Assembly: GCF_002892835.1 (NCBI RefSeq)
Contig: NZ_PJMB01000007.1
Coordinates: 156,061-220,060, forward strand
Direction: 5' to 3'
DNA from: Arthrobacter sp. AFG7.2
Lineage (GTDB): Bacteria; Actinomycetota; Actinomycetes; Actinomycetales; Micrococcaceae
DNA length: 64,000 nucleotides
Shown in pieces: positions 32,911 through 42,060 of this stretch (its first letter is position 1; the number at the start of each line of letters is the position of its first letter). The notes beneath the pieces were generated by a model that saw only the letters and a program-made list of their open reading frames with translations, made no database searches and was not told the origin of the DNA. Both the position numbers and the translations under genes were made by a program.

Positions 32911-33780
32911 ATGCCTGAGCTCCCCGAAGTGGCCGGCCTTGCAGGCTTCCTGGGCGACCATCTGCAGGAAACCGTTGTGTCCAAAGTGCAGATTGTTTCC
33001 TTTGCGGTCCTGAAGACTGCCGATCCGCCCTACAGCGCCCTTGAGGGCAGGACCGTGACCGGCGTCCGGCGCTTCGGCAAGTTCATCAGCATTGATACGG
33101 ACGGGATGTCCTTCGTCTTCCACCTCGCCAGGGCGGGCTGGGTGCGCTTCACGGACTCCCCCACCGACGCGCAGCTGAAAATGGGCAAGGGCAACATCGC
33201 GGCGCGCCTCGCCTTCACCGGAGCTGGCGGTCAGCGCGGCTTCGACCTGACCGAGGCGGGCACCAAGAAAAGCCTCGCGGTTTATGTGGTGCGGGATCCC
33301 CAGGAAGTCCACGGCATTGCCACGCTGGGGCCTGATCCCTTTGCTCCAGCGTTCGACGCCGGCATGCTGGCTGAGATCCTCGCCGGCAGCTCCCAGCAGA
33401 TCAAGGGGCTCCTGCGCAGCCAGAGCGTCATAGCGGGCATCGGGAACGCCTACAGCGACGAAATCCTGCACGCTGCGGGGATTTCGCCGTTCGCCACCGC
33501 CAAATCATTGGACCGCGCAACGGTCCAGGTCCTGTATGACGCGATCCATACCATCCTGGGGACGGCGATGACCGAGGCCCGGGGCAAGCCGCCCAAGGAC
33601 CTGAAGGACGTCAAACGGAGCCATATGCGCGTCCACGCCCGGACCGGGCAGCCCTGCCCTGTCTGTGGGGACACGGTCCGGGAGGTTTCCTTTGCCGACA
33701 CCGCCCTGCAGTACTGCCCCACCTGCCAGACCAAGGGGAAAATCCTGGCGGACCGCAGGACTTCGAAGTTCCTGAAGTAG
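32911..33780 (+). CDS. Fpg/Nei-family DNA glycosylase with atypical zinc finger
   Basis: Base-excision repair glycosylase/AP lyase. The N-terminus MPELPEV supplies the catalytic Pro2 and Glu3, and Lys in RRFGKF is the conserved beta-turn lysine. The H2TH region (QIKGLLRSQSVIAGIGNAYSDEILH) is intact. The C-terminal zinc finger keeps four cysteines (C249, C252, C269, C272), but the Arg five residues before the third cysteine in standard Fpg (the GRGTHYC-like segment) is replaced: the segment reads DTALQYC. A basic tail ADRRTSKFLK follows. It is probably a distinct actinobacterial subfamily, and its lesion specificity cannot be told. Confidence 0.9.
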   Translation: MPELPEVAGLAGFLGDHLQETVVSKVQIVSFAVLKTADPPYSALEGRTVTGVRRFGKFISIDTDGMSFVFHLARAGWVRFTDSPTDAQLKMGKGNIAARLAFTGAGGQRGFDLTEAGTKKSLAVYVVRDPQEVHGIATLGPDPFAPAFDAGMLAEILAGSSQQIKGLLRSQSVIAGIGNAYSDEILHAAGISPFATAKSLDRATVQVLYDAIHTILGTAMTEARGKPPKDLKDVKRSHMRVHARTGQPCPVCGDTVREVSFADTALQYCPTCQTKGKILADRRTSKFLK

Positions 33781-33790
33781 CAACACAAAA

Positions 33791-33826
33791 AGCGGAAGCG
33801 CCGGAGAAGTCTCCGGCGCTTCCGCT
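33791..33826. terminator. Strong bidirectional terminator
   Basis: Perfect 17-bp stem AGCGGAAGCGCCGGAGA (33791-33807) / TCTCCGGCGCTTCCGCT (33810-33826) with A-run before and TCTTT after. It serves the glycosylase gene on the plus strand and the tRNA on the minus strand. Confidence 0.9.
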
Positions 33827-33829
33827 CTT

Positions 33830-33906
<77 letters not shown>

Positions 33907-34054
33907 CTGGTTCCGCCGTTCTCCGCTGTGCTTCATCCAGGATCAGATCCAAGGATTTCCACCAGCAGTCCGGCCGAACCACCTAGAAGAGCTTACACGA
34001 TCCCGGAGGGTGCCAGTGACACTTTCCGGGGTTCTTCCCTGCGGTGTGTCGGAA

Positions 34055-35605
34055 TTAACGCTTCTTGCCGCGCTTTTCCCGCACGCGCATGCTGACCTCG
34101 ATGGGGGTACCCTCAAAGCCGAACGTTTCCCGCAGCCGGCGGGTGATGAAGCGCCGGTATCCCGGGTCCAGGAACCCGGTGGTGAACAGGACGAACTTGG
34201 GCGGCCGGCTGGAAGCCTGGGTGCCGAAGAGGATGCGTGGCTGCTTGCCGCCACGGACGGGGTGCGGGTGCGCGGCCACGAGTTCGCCGAGGAAGGCGTT
34301 CAGGCGGCCGGTGGCGATGCGCTTGTCCCAGTTCTCCAGGGCCACGTCGAGGGCAGGAACCAGGCGGTCCTTGTGCCACCCGGTCTTGGCCGAGATGTTC
34401 ACGCGGGGCGCCCACTCCACATGGGCCAGGTCCTGCCCAATCTCACGTTCGAGGTAACGCCGGCGTTCGTCGTCGAGCAGGTCCCACTTGTTGAACGCAA
34501 GGACCAGGGCCCGGCCTGACTCAATGGCCAGCTGCAGGATCCGGACGTCCTGCTCACTGAGGACCTCGTCCACAGCAAGGAGCACGACGGCGACCTCCGC
34601 CTTTTCGAGCGCGGCCTGCGTGCGCAGGGAGGCATAGTAGTCGGCGCCCTGTGCCATGTGCTGGCGGCGGCGGATGCCGGCTGTGTCAACGAAGCGCCAG
34701 GTGCGGCCGCCAAGTTCGATGAACTCGTCCACGGGGTCGCGGGTGGTCCCGGCGGTGTTGTCCACCACAACGCGTTCAGTTCCGGCCAGCTTGTTCAGCA
34801 GCGAGGACTTGCCAACGTTGGGGCGCCCGATCAGGGCCACGCGGCGGGGTCCGCCGGAGCGTTCCAGGCCCTCGATGGTGGAGAACTCCGGAAGGGTGTC
34901 CATCACGTGGTCCAGCAGGTCGGCCACGCCCCGCCCGTGCAGTGCGGAGACGGGGTAGGGCTCGCCGAATCCGAGTCCCCACAGCGCAGCGGAGTCTGCC
35001 TCCTGGGCAAAGTCGTCCACCTTGTTCGCCACCATGATGACGGGCTTCTTGCTGCGGCGCAGCATCTTCATGACGCCCTCATCGGTGGCCGTCGCCCCGA
35101 CGGCGGAGTCCACCACGAAGAGCACGGCGTCCGCGAGTTCCACGGCCATCTCGGCCTGCTCGGCCACGCGGGCGTGGATGCCGCGGGCGTCGTGCTCCCA
35201 GCCGCCGGTGTCCACGAGGGTGAAGTTGCGGCCGTTCCAGCTGGCGGAGTACATGACACGGTCGCGGGTGACGCCGGGGGTGTCCTCCACGACCGCTTCC
35301 CGGCGGCCCAGGATGCGGTTCACCAGGGTGGATTTACCCACGTTGGGCCGTCCGATGATGGCCAGCACGGGATCGAGCTTGACGGGTCCATCGAAGTCTT
35401 CGTCGTCGTACTCGCCGCTGAGCAGCGCGGCGTCTTCCTCGTCGAGGTCGTAGTCCTCCAGGCCCGCCCGGAGTGACGCGGCGCGGAGGTCGGCCTCGTC
35501 GTCGTCAATGGCAGCCAGCCGTTCGGCCACCTGGTCCGTGCCCGTGGGCGTGTAGTCGTCTTCGCCGGCGCCGGAGTGGCCGGGAGTTTGAGTCGTATCG
35601 CTCAT
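34055..35605 (-). CDS. der: Ribosome biogenesis GTPase Der (EngA)
   Basis: Essential double-GTPase for 50S assembly. The start is ATG at 35605 (MSDTTQTP), 8 bases after AAGGA; an in-frame ATG at 35626 would overlap plsC. An acidic N-terminal extension of about 75 residues precedes the family core. G1 motifs GRPNVGKST (first GTPase) and GRPNVGKSS (second) are present, with G3 DTGGW and DTAGI, and G4 NKVD and NKWD. The C-terminal KH-like domain is intact and ends in a basic KRGKKR. The acidic extension is common in actinobacteria. It follows plsC and cmk, as in mycobacteria. Confidence 0.96.
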   Translation of the reverse strand: MSDTTQTPGHSGAGEDDYTPTGTDQVAERLAAIDDDEADLRAASLRAGLEDYDLDEEDAALLSGEYDDEDFDGPVKLDPVLAIIGRPNVGKSTLVNRILGRREAVVEDTPGVTRDRVMYSASWNGRNFTLVDTGGWEHDARGIHARVAEQAEMAVELADAVLFVVDSAVGATATDEGVMKMLRRSKKPVIMVANKVDDFAQEADSAALWGLGFGEPYPVSALHGRGVADLLDHVMDTLPEFSTIEGLERSGGPRRVALIGRPNVGKSSLLNKLAGTERVVVDNTAGTTRDPVDEFIELGGRTWRFVDTAGIRRRQHMAQGADYYASLRTQAALEKAEVAVVLLAVDEVLSEQDVRILQLAIESGRALVLAFNKWDLLDDERRRYLEREIGQDLAHVEWAPRVNISAKTGWHKDRLVPALDVALENWDKRIATGRLNAFLGELVAAHPHPVRGGKQPRILFGTQASSRPPKFVLFTTGFLDPGYRRFITRRLRETFGFEGTPIEVSMRVREKRGKKR

Positions 35606-35615
35606 TGCACTGTCC

Positions 35616-36335
35616 TTAGTGGTCATCTGCCGGCGTCCCGGCTACTGCTGTGAAATCGTGTGGGGCATCTGCGAATGGCAGGGGCTGCCCGCTGAGTTGG
35701 ATGGAGTCCTGGACGTGCCCCGCCAGCGCCGCGCGGATTTCCAGCGCTGCCCTGTCCATTGAAGCACGCCCGCTTTCCCCTGCCCGGCGGGCCAGGGTGA
35801 GGGCATTTCCGAAGCTGACGTGGAAGCGCCTGCCAGGCCGGGGTACCGAATCGAGGTGTTCGTCTCCCCTCCGGGTGCCCAGGATGGCCACGGGGACCAC
35901 GGGAGCTCCGGAGTTGAGCGCCAGCCAGGCCACGCCGCCATTGATGTCCGCCGCGGCCCCGCTCCCCCGTGTGCCTTCGGGGAGGATCCCGACGCAACGG
36001 CCGGCGTCGAGCACTTCCTTGCAGCGCTGAAGGGCAGCCCGGTCTCCGCTCCTGTCCACCGGCAGCTGGCCGGAGGCCGTGAGCACCCGGCCGAGGAAGC
36101 CCTTGAACATTTCCTGCTTGACCAGGATGTGCATGGGGCGCGGCGAAGCGCCGAACATGACCGGGCCGTCCAGGAAACTGATGTGGTTCCCCGCGAAAAT
36201 GACGGGTCCTCCGGTGGGCACGTTATGCCGGCCCCTGACGGTGGTCCGGTACACAGCGTGGTCAAGGAGCCAGCCCACCGGCCTGCTCCACGCCATGGTC
36301 AAGCCCGGGGGAATGCCCGGCCCGCCGTCAGTCAC
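35616..36335 (-). CDS. 1-acylglycerol-3-phosphate acyltransferase family protein (PlsC-like), copy 2
   Basis: Acyltransferase of phospholipid synthesis, 239 residues. The HX4D motif reads NHISFLDG (about residues 50-57) and the PEGTRG motif is near 119-124. The GTG start at 36335 lies within the end of cmk (8-base overlap). It differs from the copy at 18577-19410 by lacking a long Ala/Pro tail. Location between cmk and der is the actinobacterial arrangement. Confidence 0.9.
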   Translation of the reverse strand: MTDGGPGIPPGLTMAWSRPVGWLLDHAVYRTTVRGRHNVPTGGPVIFAGNHISFLDGPVMFGASPRPMHILVKQEMFKGFLGRVLTASGQLPVDRSGDRAALQRCKEVLDAGRCVGILPEGTRGSGAAADINGGVAWLALNSGAPVVPVAILGTRRGDEHLDSVPRPGRRFHVSFGNALTLARRAGESGRASMDRAALEIRAALAGHVQDSIQLSGQPLPFADAPHDFTAVAGTPADDH

Positions 36336-37041
36336 GGTTCAGGACCTTTGTCACAATGACCAGGGCGGCGGTGACGGTCTGGTCGAAATCGAGGTCCGAC
36401 GAGTCCAAAGTTACGACGCCGGAGGCAGCTTTCGTGAAATTCACGACGGCGGAATCCTTGGCATCCCGGTGGGTCACCTGCGCCGCCAGCTGCTCGGCGT
36501 TCTGGGTTCCGCCCAGCTGGATGCCACGCCGGCGCAGCCGGGCTTCCTCGCTAGCAGTCAACAGCATCCGGACTTCCGCGCCGGGCGCGACGACGGTGGT
36601 AATGTCCCTGCCTTCCACCACCATGCGGCGGTGGTGCTTTTCGATCAGTTCCCGCTGCCGGCGAATGAGCTCGGTCCTGGCGCCCAGGGTGGTTGCAACT
36701 GCGCTGACGGCGGAGGAAATAGCCGGCTCGCGGATGGCGTCGGTGACGTCAATGCCGTCCACCCGCACGTATTCCTCGAGCGGGCTGGTGCTCAGTTCCA
36801 GGACCAGGTCCCGGGATGCCTGCTCCACCGCGGCGGAGTCGTCGAGATCGATCCCTTTGGTGACGCAGTACCAGGTGAGCGCGCGGTACATCGCGCCGGT
36901 GTCCAGGTAGGCGAGCCTGAGCCTGCGGGCCACTTCCTTGCTGACGCTGGACTTGCCGGATCCGGAGGGGCCATCAATGGCAACCACGAGCGGCCGGCCA
37001 ATACGCAGCGCAGGCATGGTATCGAGAAGTTCCTGTGTCAT
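36328..37041 (-). CDS. cmk: Cytidylate kinase
   Basis: Phosphorylates CMP and dCMP. P-loop AIDGPSGSGKSSVSKEVAR near residues 21-39 and YLDTGAMYRALTW follow the family pattern; GRDITTVVAPGAEVR is the NMP-binding region. I place the start at ATG 37041, which overlaps the tyrA stop (TAATG); ATG 37059 six codons earlier is also open. The product of 237 residues is normal. Coupled with tyrA upstream and plsC downstream. Confidence 0.95.
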   Translation of the reverse strand: MTQELLDTMPALRIGRPLVVAIDGPSGSGKSSVSKEVARRLRLAYLDTGAMYRALTWYCVTKGIDLDDSAAVEQASRDLVLELSTSPLEEYVRVDGIDVTDAIREPAISSAVSAVATTLGARTELIRRQRELIEKHHRRMVVEGRDITTVVAPGAEVRMLLTASEEARLRRRGIQLGGTQNAEQLAAQVTHRDAKDSAVVNFTKAASGVVTLDSSDLDFDQTVTAALVIVTKVLNRD

Positions 37042-38150
37042 TACTGGAGTACCCGCCATCCGCGGTCGTTGAGAGCTTCGATCAGGTGGTCATGCTTGTT
37101 CGGCAACACGGAGATTTCCACCATACCTACGTTTTGGCCGGAGGAGTGGTCAAGCCGGAGGTCCTCGAGGTTTACGCCGATCTCCCCGATCTCCGTTAAA
37201 AGCCGGGCAATCTGTCCGGGCTTGTCGTCCACCAGGACCGTCAGCCAGGAGTATGCCTGCGGTGGTCCGCCATGCTTGCCGGGAATGCGGGCCTGGCCGG
37301 CGTTGCCTTCGCTGATCAGCTGCGCCAGGTCCAGCCTCGCCCCGGGAGCCGTTGGCTTTTCCAGCGTAGCGATCAGCCGGTTGAGGTCTTCACGGACGCC
37401 GTAAAGGATCTCAACGACTTTTCCCGCGTTGCCGCCCAGGATCTGCACCCAGAGGGACGGATCGCTGGCGGCAATCCGGGTGACATCGCGCAGGCCGTTG
37501 CCGGCAAGGGACAGCGCATGCAGCGGCGTCCCCTGCAGCCGGCTGGCCAGCAGTGAGGACATGACCTGGGGCAGGTGGGATACCAGGGCAACTGCTTCGT
37601 CGTGTTCGTCCGCTGTGAACCGCGATACCACCGCCCCCAGGTCCGTCGCCAGCGAGCAGGCCATCTGGAGGGCTGCGCCCGAGGTCTCCTCGGAGGGGCA
37701 TACCACCCACGGCATCGACGTGAACAGCTCCCCGCGGGCTGCGACCGGCCCGGACTTTTCCCGTCCGGCCATCGGATGCGTGCCCACATAGCGGGACAGG
37801 TCAACGCCACGGCGGCGCAGCCTGTCCAGGATGTCCGCCTTCACGCTGGCTATGTCCACCACCACGGAGCCGGGGTAGTCGGACAGCGCCTGCGCCACGA
37901 CGTCGGTGGTTACATCCGGCGGCGCGGCAACCACCACAAGCTGCGGTGCAGCGCTGCCCAGTTCCGCGAGGGGCCTGCCCGCACCAATGTCCACGGCTAC
38001 AGCCTGGTTGGTGGGTGACGGATCGGACAGGAACACCGGAACGCCCCGCCCGCGCAGGCCCAGCCCGATGCTGGTGCCGAGCAGCCCGGTCCCCAGGACC
38101 ACCACCGGGCCATCCAGGTGCCCGCGGCCCTGGCTGTGGAAGGCGGACAT
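37041..38150 (-). CDS. tyrA: Prephenate dehydrogenase with C-terminal ACT domain
   Basis: NAD-dependent oxidative decarboxylation of prephenate in tyrosine synthesis. The N-terminal Rossmann motif is VVLGTGLLGTSIGLGLRG (about residues 16-33), and the signature GTHPMAGREKSG with catalytic His is near 123-134. The C-terminal ~75 residues (YSWLTVLVDDKPGQIARLL...) form an ACT domain, which usually gives tyrosine feedback control. Length 369 is typical for actinobacterial TyrA. ATG at 38150 lies three bases past the rluB stop, so it is coupled to rluB. Confidence 0.95.
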   Translation of the reverse strand: MSAFHSQGRGHLDGPVVVLGTGLLGTSIGLGLRGRGVPVFLSDPSPTNQAVAVDIGAGRPLAELGSAAPQLVVVAAPPDVTTDVVAQALSDYPGSVVVDIASVKADILDRLRRRGVDLSRYVGTHPMAGREKSGPVAARGELFTSMPWVVCPSEETSGAALQMACSLATDLGAVVSRFTADEHDEAVALVSHLPQVMSSLLASRLQGTPLHALSLAGNGLRDVTRIAASDPSLWVQILGGNAGKVVEILYGVREDLNRLIATLEKPTAPGARLDLAQLISEGNAGQARIPGKHGGPPQAYSWLTVLVDDKPGQIARLLTEIGEIGVNLEDLRLDHSSGQNVGMVEISVLPNKHDHLIEALNDRGWRVLQ

Positions 38151-38153
38151 GCC

Positions 38154-39347
38154 TCAGAGCCCTACGGATGCGAGCAGATGCCCGACTTCCTGCTTGCCGA
38201 GGTTGCGGATGCTGCCCTGGCGCTGGTCGCCCAGGCCGATGGGGCCGACCTTGACCCGCACCAGCCGCAGGACCGGGAAGCCGACGGCATCGAAGAGGCG
38301 GCGGACAATGCGGTTCTTGCCCGAGTGCAGCACTACCTCGATCAGGACGTGGCCGGGCGTCGAGTCAACGAGCCGGAAGGAGTCCACGGAGGCGAAGCCG
38401 TCCTCCAGCTCCACGCCTTCCTTGAGCTGGGCGCCGATCCCCTGCGGGAAGGGACCACGCACCTGCACCAGGTAGGTCTTGGGCACTTCGTAGGAAGGGT
38501 GCGTCAGCCGGTTGGCGAGTTCGCCGTCGTTAGTCAGCAGGAGCAGGCCCTCGGTGGCAACGTCGAGGCGGCCAACGTGGAAGAGCCTCTCGCCCTTGTT
38601 CTTGTTGTTCTTGAGGAAGTCACTGATGCAGGGACGGCCTTCGGGATCCTCCATGGTGGAAACAACACCCTTGGGCTTGTTGAACACCATGTACACCAGG
38701 TTCTCGTCCAGCTGGATCCGCAGGCCGTCCACGTGGATGACGGCGGTCTTGGGGTCCACGCGGACACCGAGTTCGGTGACCACCTGCCCGTCCACTTCCA
38801 CGCGGCCCTCGGCAATCATCTCTTCGCAGACCCGCCGGGAGGCAACGCCGGCCGAGGCCATGACCTTCTGCAGCCGCACGCCGTCGGCGTCGTGAAGTTC
38901 AGATTGGGGGACGTCACCGCGCGGGCCCCTCTTCCGTGAAGGCCGGCGGACCGGTCCCAGGTTCTGCCCGAAGCGTTCGCTGCCGAAAGCACGCGATGCA
39001 GCTGCACCGGGGGCGCCGGTGCGCGGCTTGGGCTTAAGCGCCCCGGGGGTGCCCGGCGTTTTCCCGGCTCCGGGCTTGCGCGCTGCCGGCTTCCGGGACG
39101 AGGGCTTGGCAGACTTGGCGTCAGAGGCGCCGCGTCCCTGCTGGGAGCCGGCTTCATCAGGATCGATGAAGCGCTCCTCGCGCGGCTTGGCTGCGCGCTG
39201 CGGGCGGTCGCTGCCGAACCCGCCGCCCCGCTTGGGGGCGCCGCTGCGGAACCCGCCCGCAAAATTGCCGCCCTGGGAGGTGTTGCGCTGGGAAGTGTTG
39301 CGTCCCGAGCTGTTACGTGGTGAACCCTGGCGTCCCGCCTGTGTCAT
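38154..39347 (-). CDS. rluB: Ribosomal large-subunit pseudouridine synthase (RluB/RsuA family) with disordered N-terminus
   Basis: RNA pseudouridine synthase. Residues 1 to about 145 are low-complexity, rich in Arg, Gly, Ser, Lys and Pro, with no fold expected. An S4 RNA-binding domain follows (VRLQKVMASAGVASRRVCEEMI), then the catalytic domain with GRLDVATEGLLLLTND containing the catalytic Asp. ATG at 39347 has AAGGACGG 6-7 bases upstream, which fixes the long N-terminus. E. coli RsuA/RluB family members mostly lack such an extension. It lies downstream of scpB, as in mycobacteria (Rv1711). Confidence 0.93.
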   Translation of the reverse strand: MTQAGRQGSPRNSSGRNTSQRNTSQGGNFAGGFRSGAPKRGGGFGSDRPQRAAKPREERFIDPDEAGSQQGRGASDAKSAKPSSRKPAARKPGAGKTPGTPGALKPKPRTGAPGAAASRAFGSERFGQNLGPVRRPSRKRGPRGDVPQSELHDADGVRLQKVMASAGVASRRVCEEMIAEGRVEVDGQVVTELGVRVDPKTAVIHVDGLRIQLDENLVYMVFNKPKGVVSTMEDPEGRPCISDFLKNNKNKGERLFHVGRLDVATEGLLLLTNDGELANRLTHPSYEVPKTYLVQVRGPFPQGIGAQLKEGVELEDGFASVDSFRLVDSTPGHVLIEVVLHSGKNRIVRRLFDAVGFPVLRLVRVKVGPIGLGDQRQGSIRNLGKQEVGHLLASVGL

Positions 39348-39455
39348 GACCCGTCCTTCAAATGTTTGGCCGGCAAGGTGTCCACAGACAACCCTAACCA
39401 GCTGTGCAGAAATAATCTGCCCTGATAAATACTTTTGCAGGCATGGCGAACCTGC

Positions 39456-40118
39456 CTAGATCCCTTCGGCGTCGTAGTACTCCGCGATGCCGTCCAGGCC
39501 GGGAAGATGCGGCGACAGCTGCGGCAACTCGGCCACCGAACCGATTCCCATCCGTTCAAGGAAGTACGAGGTAGTCCGGTAGAGGATGGCACCGGACTCC
39601 GGATCCGTTCCCGCATCCTCGATCAACCCGCGCTGGGCAAGTGTCCGTACCACAGAGTCAACGTTGACGCCGCGAATTGCGGATACCCTGGCCCTGGAAA
39701 CGGGCTGGCGGTACGCAATGACCGCGAGCGTCTCCAAAGCTGCCTGGGTAAGCCGGGCTGTTTGGCCTTCCAGTACGTACTTACCGACAATGTCGGCGAA
39801 GTCCGCCCGGGAGTAGATCCGCCAGCCACCGGCAATGTTCCGCAATTCGAAACCCCGGGGGCTGGAGCCAAAACCAGTGGCACTGGCTTGATCCATATCC
39901 GGGGCTTTAACAGTATAGCCGTTATACTCGCGCTGAAGTTCGGCGAGCAGGACCCGGACCGTTTCAACGGTCAGGTCAAGCCCGGCAGCCAGTTCTTCCT
40001 CTGTGGCCGGCTGGTCGATGACCATCAGCACGGCTTCGACGGCGGCTTTCGCTCCGCCGGGAAGGCTTTTGAGGTCCGCCTCCCCCACCCGCGTATCTTC
40101 CGTGGTTTGCTTGGTCAC
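39456..40118 (-). CDS. scpB: Segregation and condensation protein B
   Basis: Kleisin-associated subunit of the SMC-ScpAB condensin complex, 220 residues. Two winged-helix domains are apparent: the N-terminal part (AAVEAVLMVIDQPATEEELA) and the second with LTQAALETLAVIAYRQPVSRARVSAIRG, the family signature. GTG at 40118 overlaps scpA by 4 bases, so ScpA and ScpB are co-translated. Confidence 0.95.
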   Translation of the reverse strand: MTKQTTEDTRVGEADLKSLPGGAKAAVEAVLMVIDQPATEEELAAGLDLTVETVRVLLAELQREYNGYTVKAPDMDQASATGFGSSPRGFELRNIAGGWRIYSRADFADIVGKYVLEGQTARLTQAALETLAVIAYRQPVSRARVSAIRGVNVDSVVRTLAQRGLIEDAGTDPESGAILYRTTSYFLERMGIGSVAELPQLSPHLPGLDGIAEYYDAEGI

Positions 40119-40927
40119 AGCTGCTCCTCAAACTCTTCGCTCAGGTTTTCCGCGGACCACTGCCGGCTGCCGGCGGTCCAGTGGACGGCAAGGTCGGCGA
40201 GCGGTGAGAGCTGGTCGAATGAAACCGCTTTGTCGCGGAACAGCTCCAGCAGCGCCAGGAACCTCGCAACCACCACCAGCGTGGATTCGGCATCGGCGAT
40301 GATGGCGCGGAAGGTCATCGGCGATTCCCGTTGCAGCCGCAGCCCCACAATTTCTGCCTGCTCCTTGACGCTGACGTTGCCGCCGTGGAGATGGGCCAGG
40401 CCTACTTCGGCGGGTTTTGGCGCCTTGGGACGGAGCGCCGCTTCCGCCAAGGCGGCGAACTGTGCCGGCGTGTGTTTCCAGACGAGTTCAGGGAGCATGG
40501 CGGCGAAGTGCTCCTCGAGCGCAACCTGCCGGGGAAAGCGCAGGGCTTCCTGGTGCAGGGTTTCCCCCATGAGGCCGGCCACGTGCTTGAAGGCTTTGTA
40601 CTGCAGAAGCCGGGCAAACAACAGGTCCCTGGCTTCCAGCAAAGCCATGTCCTCGTCGTCGTCGACTTCGCCCGCCGGAAGGAGCCTTGCAGCTTTGAGG
40701 TCCAGCAGCGTCGCGGCGATCACCAGGAACTCGCTGGCTTCATCGAGCGCCCATTCCCCGCCCTGCTTCTGCAGGTTCCGGATGTACTTGATGAACTCGT
40801 CCGTGACGGTGGCGATGGCCACCTCGGTAATGTCCAGCTGGTGCTTGGCGATCAGCCCCAGCAGGAGGTCGAACGGACCGGTGAAGTTGGCCAGCCGCAC
40901 CTCGAAGCCGGGCTTGGATTCGGCCAC
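40115..40927 (-). CDS. scpA: Segregation and condensation protein A (kleisin)
   Basis: Kleisin that bridges the SMC heads. The N-terminal signature FEVRLANFTGPFDLLLGLIAKHQLDITEVAIA is recognisable in pieces (GPFDLLLGLI near residues 17-26), a central acidic linker (GEVDDDEDMALLEARDLL) and a C-terminal winged helix follow. 270 residues, GTG start at 40927, eight bases after the parA stop. The parA-scpA-scpB order is the conserved actinobacterial one. Confidence 0.95.
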   Translation of the reverse strand: MAESKPGFEVRLANFTGPFDLLLGLIAKHQLDITEVAIATVTDEFIKYIRNLQKQGGEWALDEASEFLVIAATLLDLKAARLLPAGEVDDDEDMALLEARDLLFARLLQYKAFKHVAGLMGETLHQEALRFPRQVALEEHFAAMLPELVWKHTPAQFAALAEAALRPKAPKPAEVGLAHLHGGNVSVKEQAEIVGLRLQRESPMTFRAIIADAESTLVVVARFLALLELFRDKAVSFDQLSPLADLAVHWTAGSRQWSAENLSEEFEEQL

Positions 40928-40934
40928 GTCGTGG

Positions 40935-41834
40935 CTAGGGTGCGCCGCCGCGCGAGATCAGCTCTTTGGCCAGCCGGCGGTACGCGTCTGCGCCCACGTG
41001 GTTGCCGGCATAACTGGTGATCGGCTCGGCGGCCACCGTAGCGTCGGCAAACTTGATGGAACGCTTAATGACGGTCTCGAACACCTTGTCTCCGAAAGCC
41101 TCCACCAGGCGGGTGATGACTTCACGGCTGTGCAGGGTCCGGGCGTCGTACATCGTGGCGAGCACGCCGTCCACCTGCAGGCGCGGGTTGAGCCGGTCCT
41201 GCACCTTGTCAATGGTTTCAACCAGCAGGGCAACGGCGCGCAGGGCGAAGAACTCGCAGATCAGCGGGATGATCACGCCGTGCGCGGCCGTGAGTGCGTT
41301 GACGGTGAGGAGGCCAAGGGAGGGCTGGCAGTCGATGAGGACGACGTCGTAATCGTCCTCCACTTTTTTGAGGGCCCGGTCCAGGACCTGCTCCCGCGCA
41401 ACCTCGTTAACGAGCTGGACTTCCGCAGCGGACAGGTCGATGTTGGCCGGCAGCAGGTCGACATTCTCGACGCCGGTCTGGTGGATGGCGTCACGGATGT
41501 TCACTTTGCGGTCCATCAGCACGTTGTAGACCGTGAGGTCCAGTTCATGCGGATTGACGCCGAGTCCTGCCGACAGCGCACCCTGGGGGTCGAAATCGAC
41601 GAGGAGCACGCGGCGGCCGTACTCCGCCAGGGCTGCCGCGAGGTTGATGGTGGAGGTGGTTTTTCCTACGCCGCCCTTTTGGTTCACCATGGCGATGACG
41701 CGCGCCGGACCGTGGGAGGACAGCGGCGCAGGTTCCGGGAACTCTCGGTATGGGCGTCCCGTAGGGCCCATCACCGCGTTGTCCAGGTCAAATTCCGTGC
41801 CCTCCAGAGTTGCTGAACCCTGTTCGCTGCTCAC
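40935..41834 (-). CDS. ParA-family ATPase linked to scpAB
   Basis: Deviant-Walker ATPase, about 299 residues. Walker A reads MVNQKGGVGKTTSTINLA and A' VDFDPQGALSAGLG; LIDCQPSLGLLTVNAL is Walker B. Start choice is uncertain: GTG 41834 and GTG 41846 both lack a strong ribosome site, and the frame is open to 41924. The N-terminal ~50 residues before the ATPase core are acidic and specific to this family. No parB is adjacent. Position at the head of scpAB suggests a role in chromosome organisation or SMC loading. Confidence 0.9.
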   Translation of the reverse strand: MSSEQGSATLEGTEFDLDNAVMGPTGRPYREFPEPAPLSSHGPARVIAMVNQKGGVGKTTSTINLAAALAEYGRRVLLVDFDPQGALSAGLGVNPHELDLTVYNVLMDRKVNIRDAIHQTGVENVDLLPANIDLSAAEVQLVNEVAREQVLDRALKKVEDDYDVVLIDCQPSLGLLTVNALTAAHGVIIPLICEFFALRAVALLVETIDKVQDRLNPRLQVDGVLATMYDARTLHSREVITRLVEAFGDKVFETVIKRSIKFADATVAAEPITSYAGNHVGADAYRRLAKELISRGGAP

Positions 41835-41927
41835 GTATCTATCCACACTTTCGATGACGGTGATTTCCTGCCGCTGGATGCCAGCGCCGTTCCTTCTTCT
41901 TCCCAAGGTTACAGCGGCCGACACGGT

Positions 41928-41955
41928 ATTCGAGGCAACTTGACTTTCCTCGAAT
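41928..41955. promoter_or_regulatory. Interrupted palindrome upstream of parA-scpAB
   Basis: Arms ATTCGAGG (41928-41935) and CCTCGAAT (41948-41955) are perfect complements around 12 bases. It lies about 100 bases upstream of the likely parA start and is a candidate operator for the parA-scpAB-rluB transcript. It does not match the parS sequence. Confidence 0.4.
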
Positions 41956-42004
41956 GTTGAGCCTTGACCCTCTAGCTGAGGTCGAAGGTTCGGATTATCC
42001 GCGC

Positions 42005-42046
42005 ATGCGACAGCCCCCGCAGCGGAGGCTGCGGGGGCTGTCGCAT
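42005..42046. terminator. Strong bidirectional terminator
   Basis: Perfect 18-bp stem ATGCGACAGCCCCCGCAG (42005-42022) / CTGCGGGGGCTGTCGCAT (42029-42046), loop of six bases, 15 bases after the dctA stop on the minus strand. Confidence 0.9.
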
Positions 42047-42060
42047 TGATGCGGGGGTGG

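Noticed and set aside
39435..41816. Plus-strand open frame of 793 codons opposite scpB, scpA and parA
   Set aside because: It runs across three recognised genes and has no motif; it is an antisense shadow.
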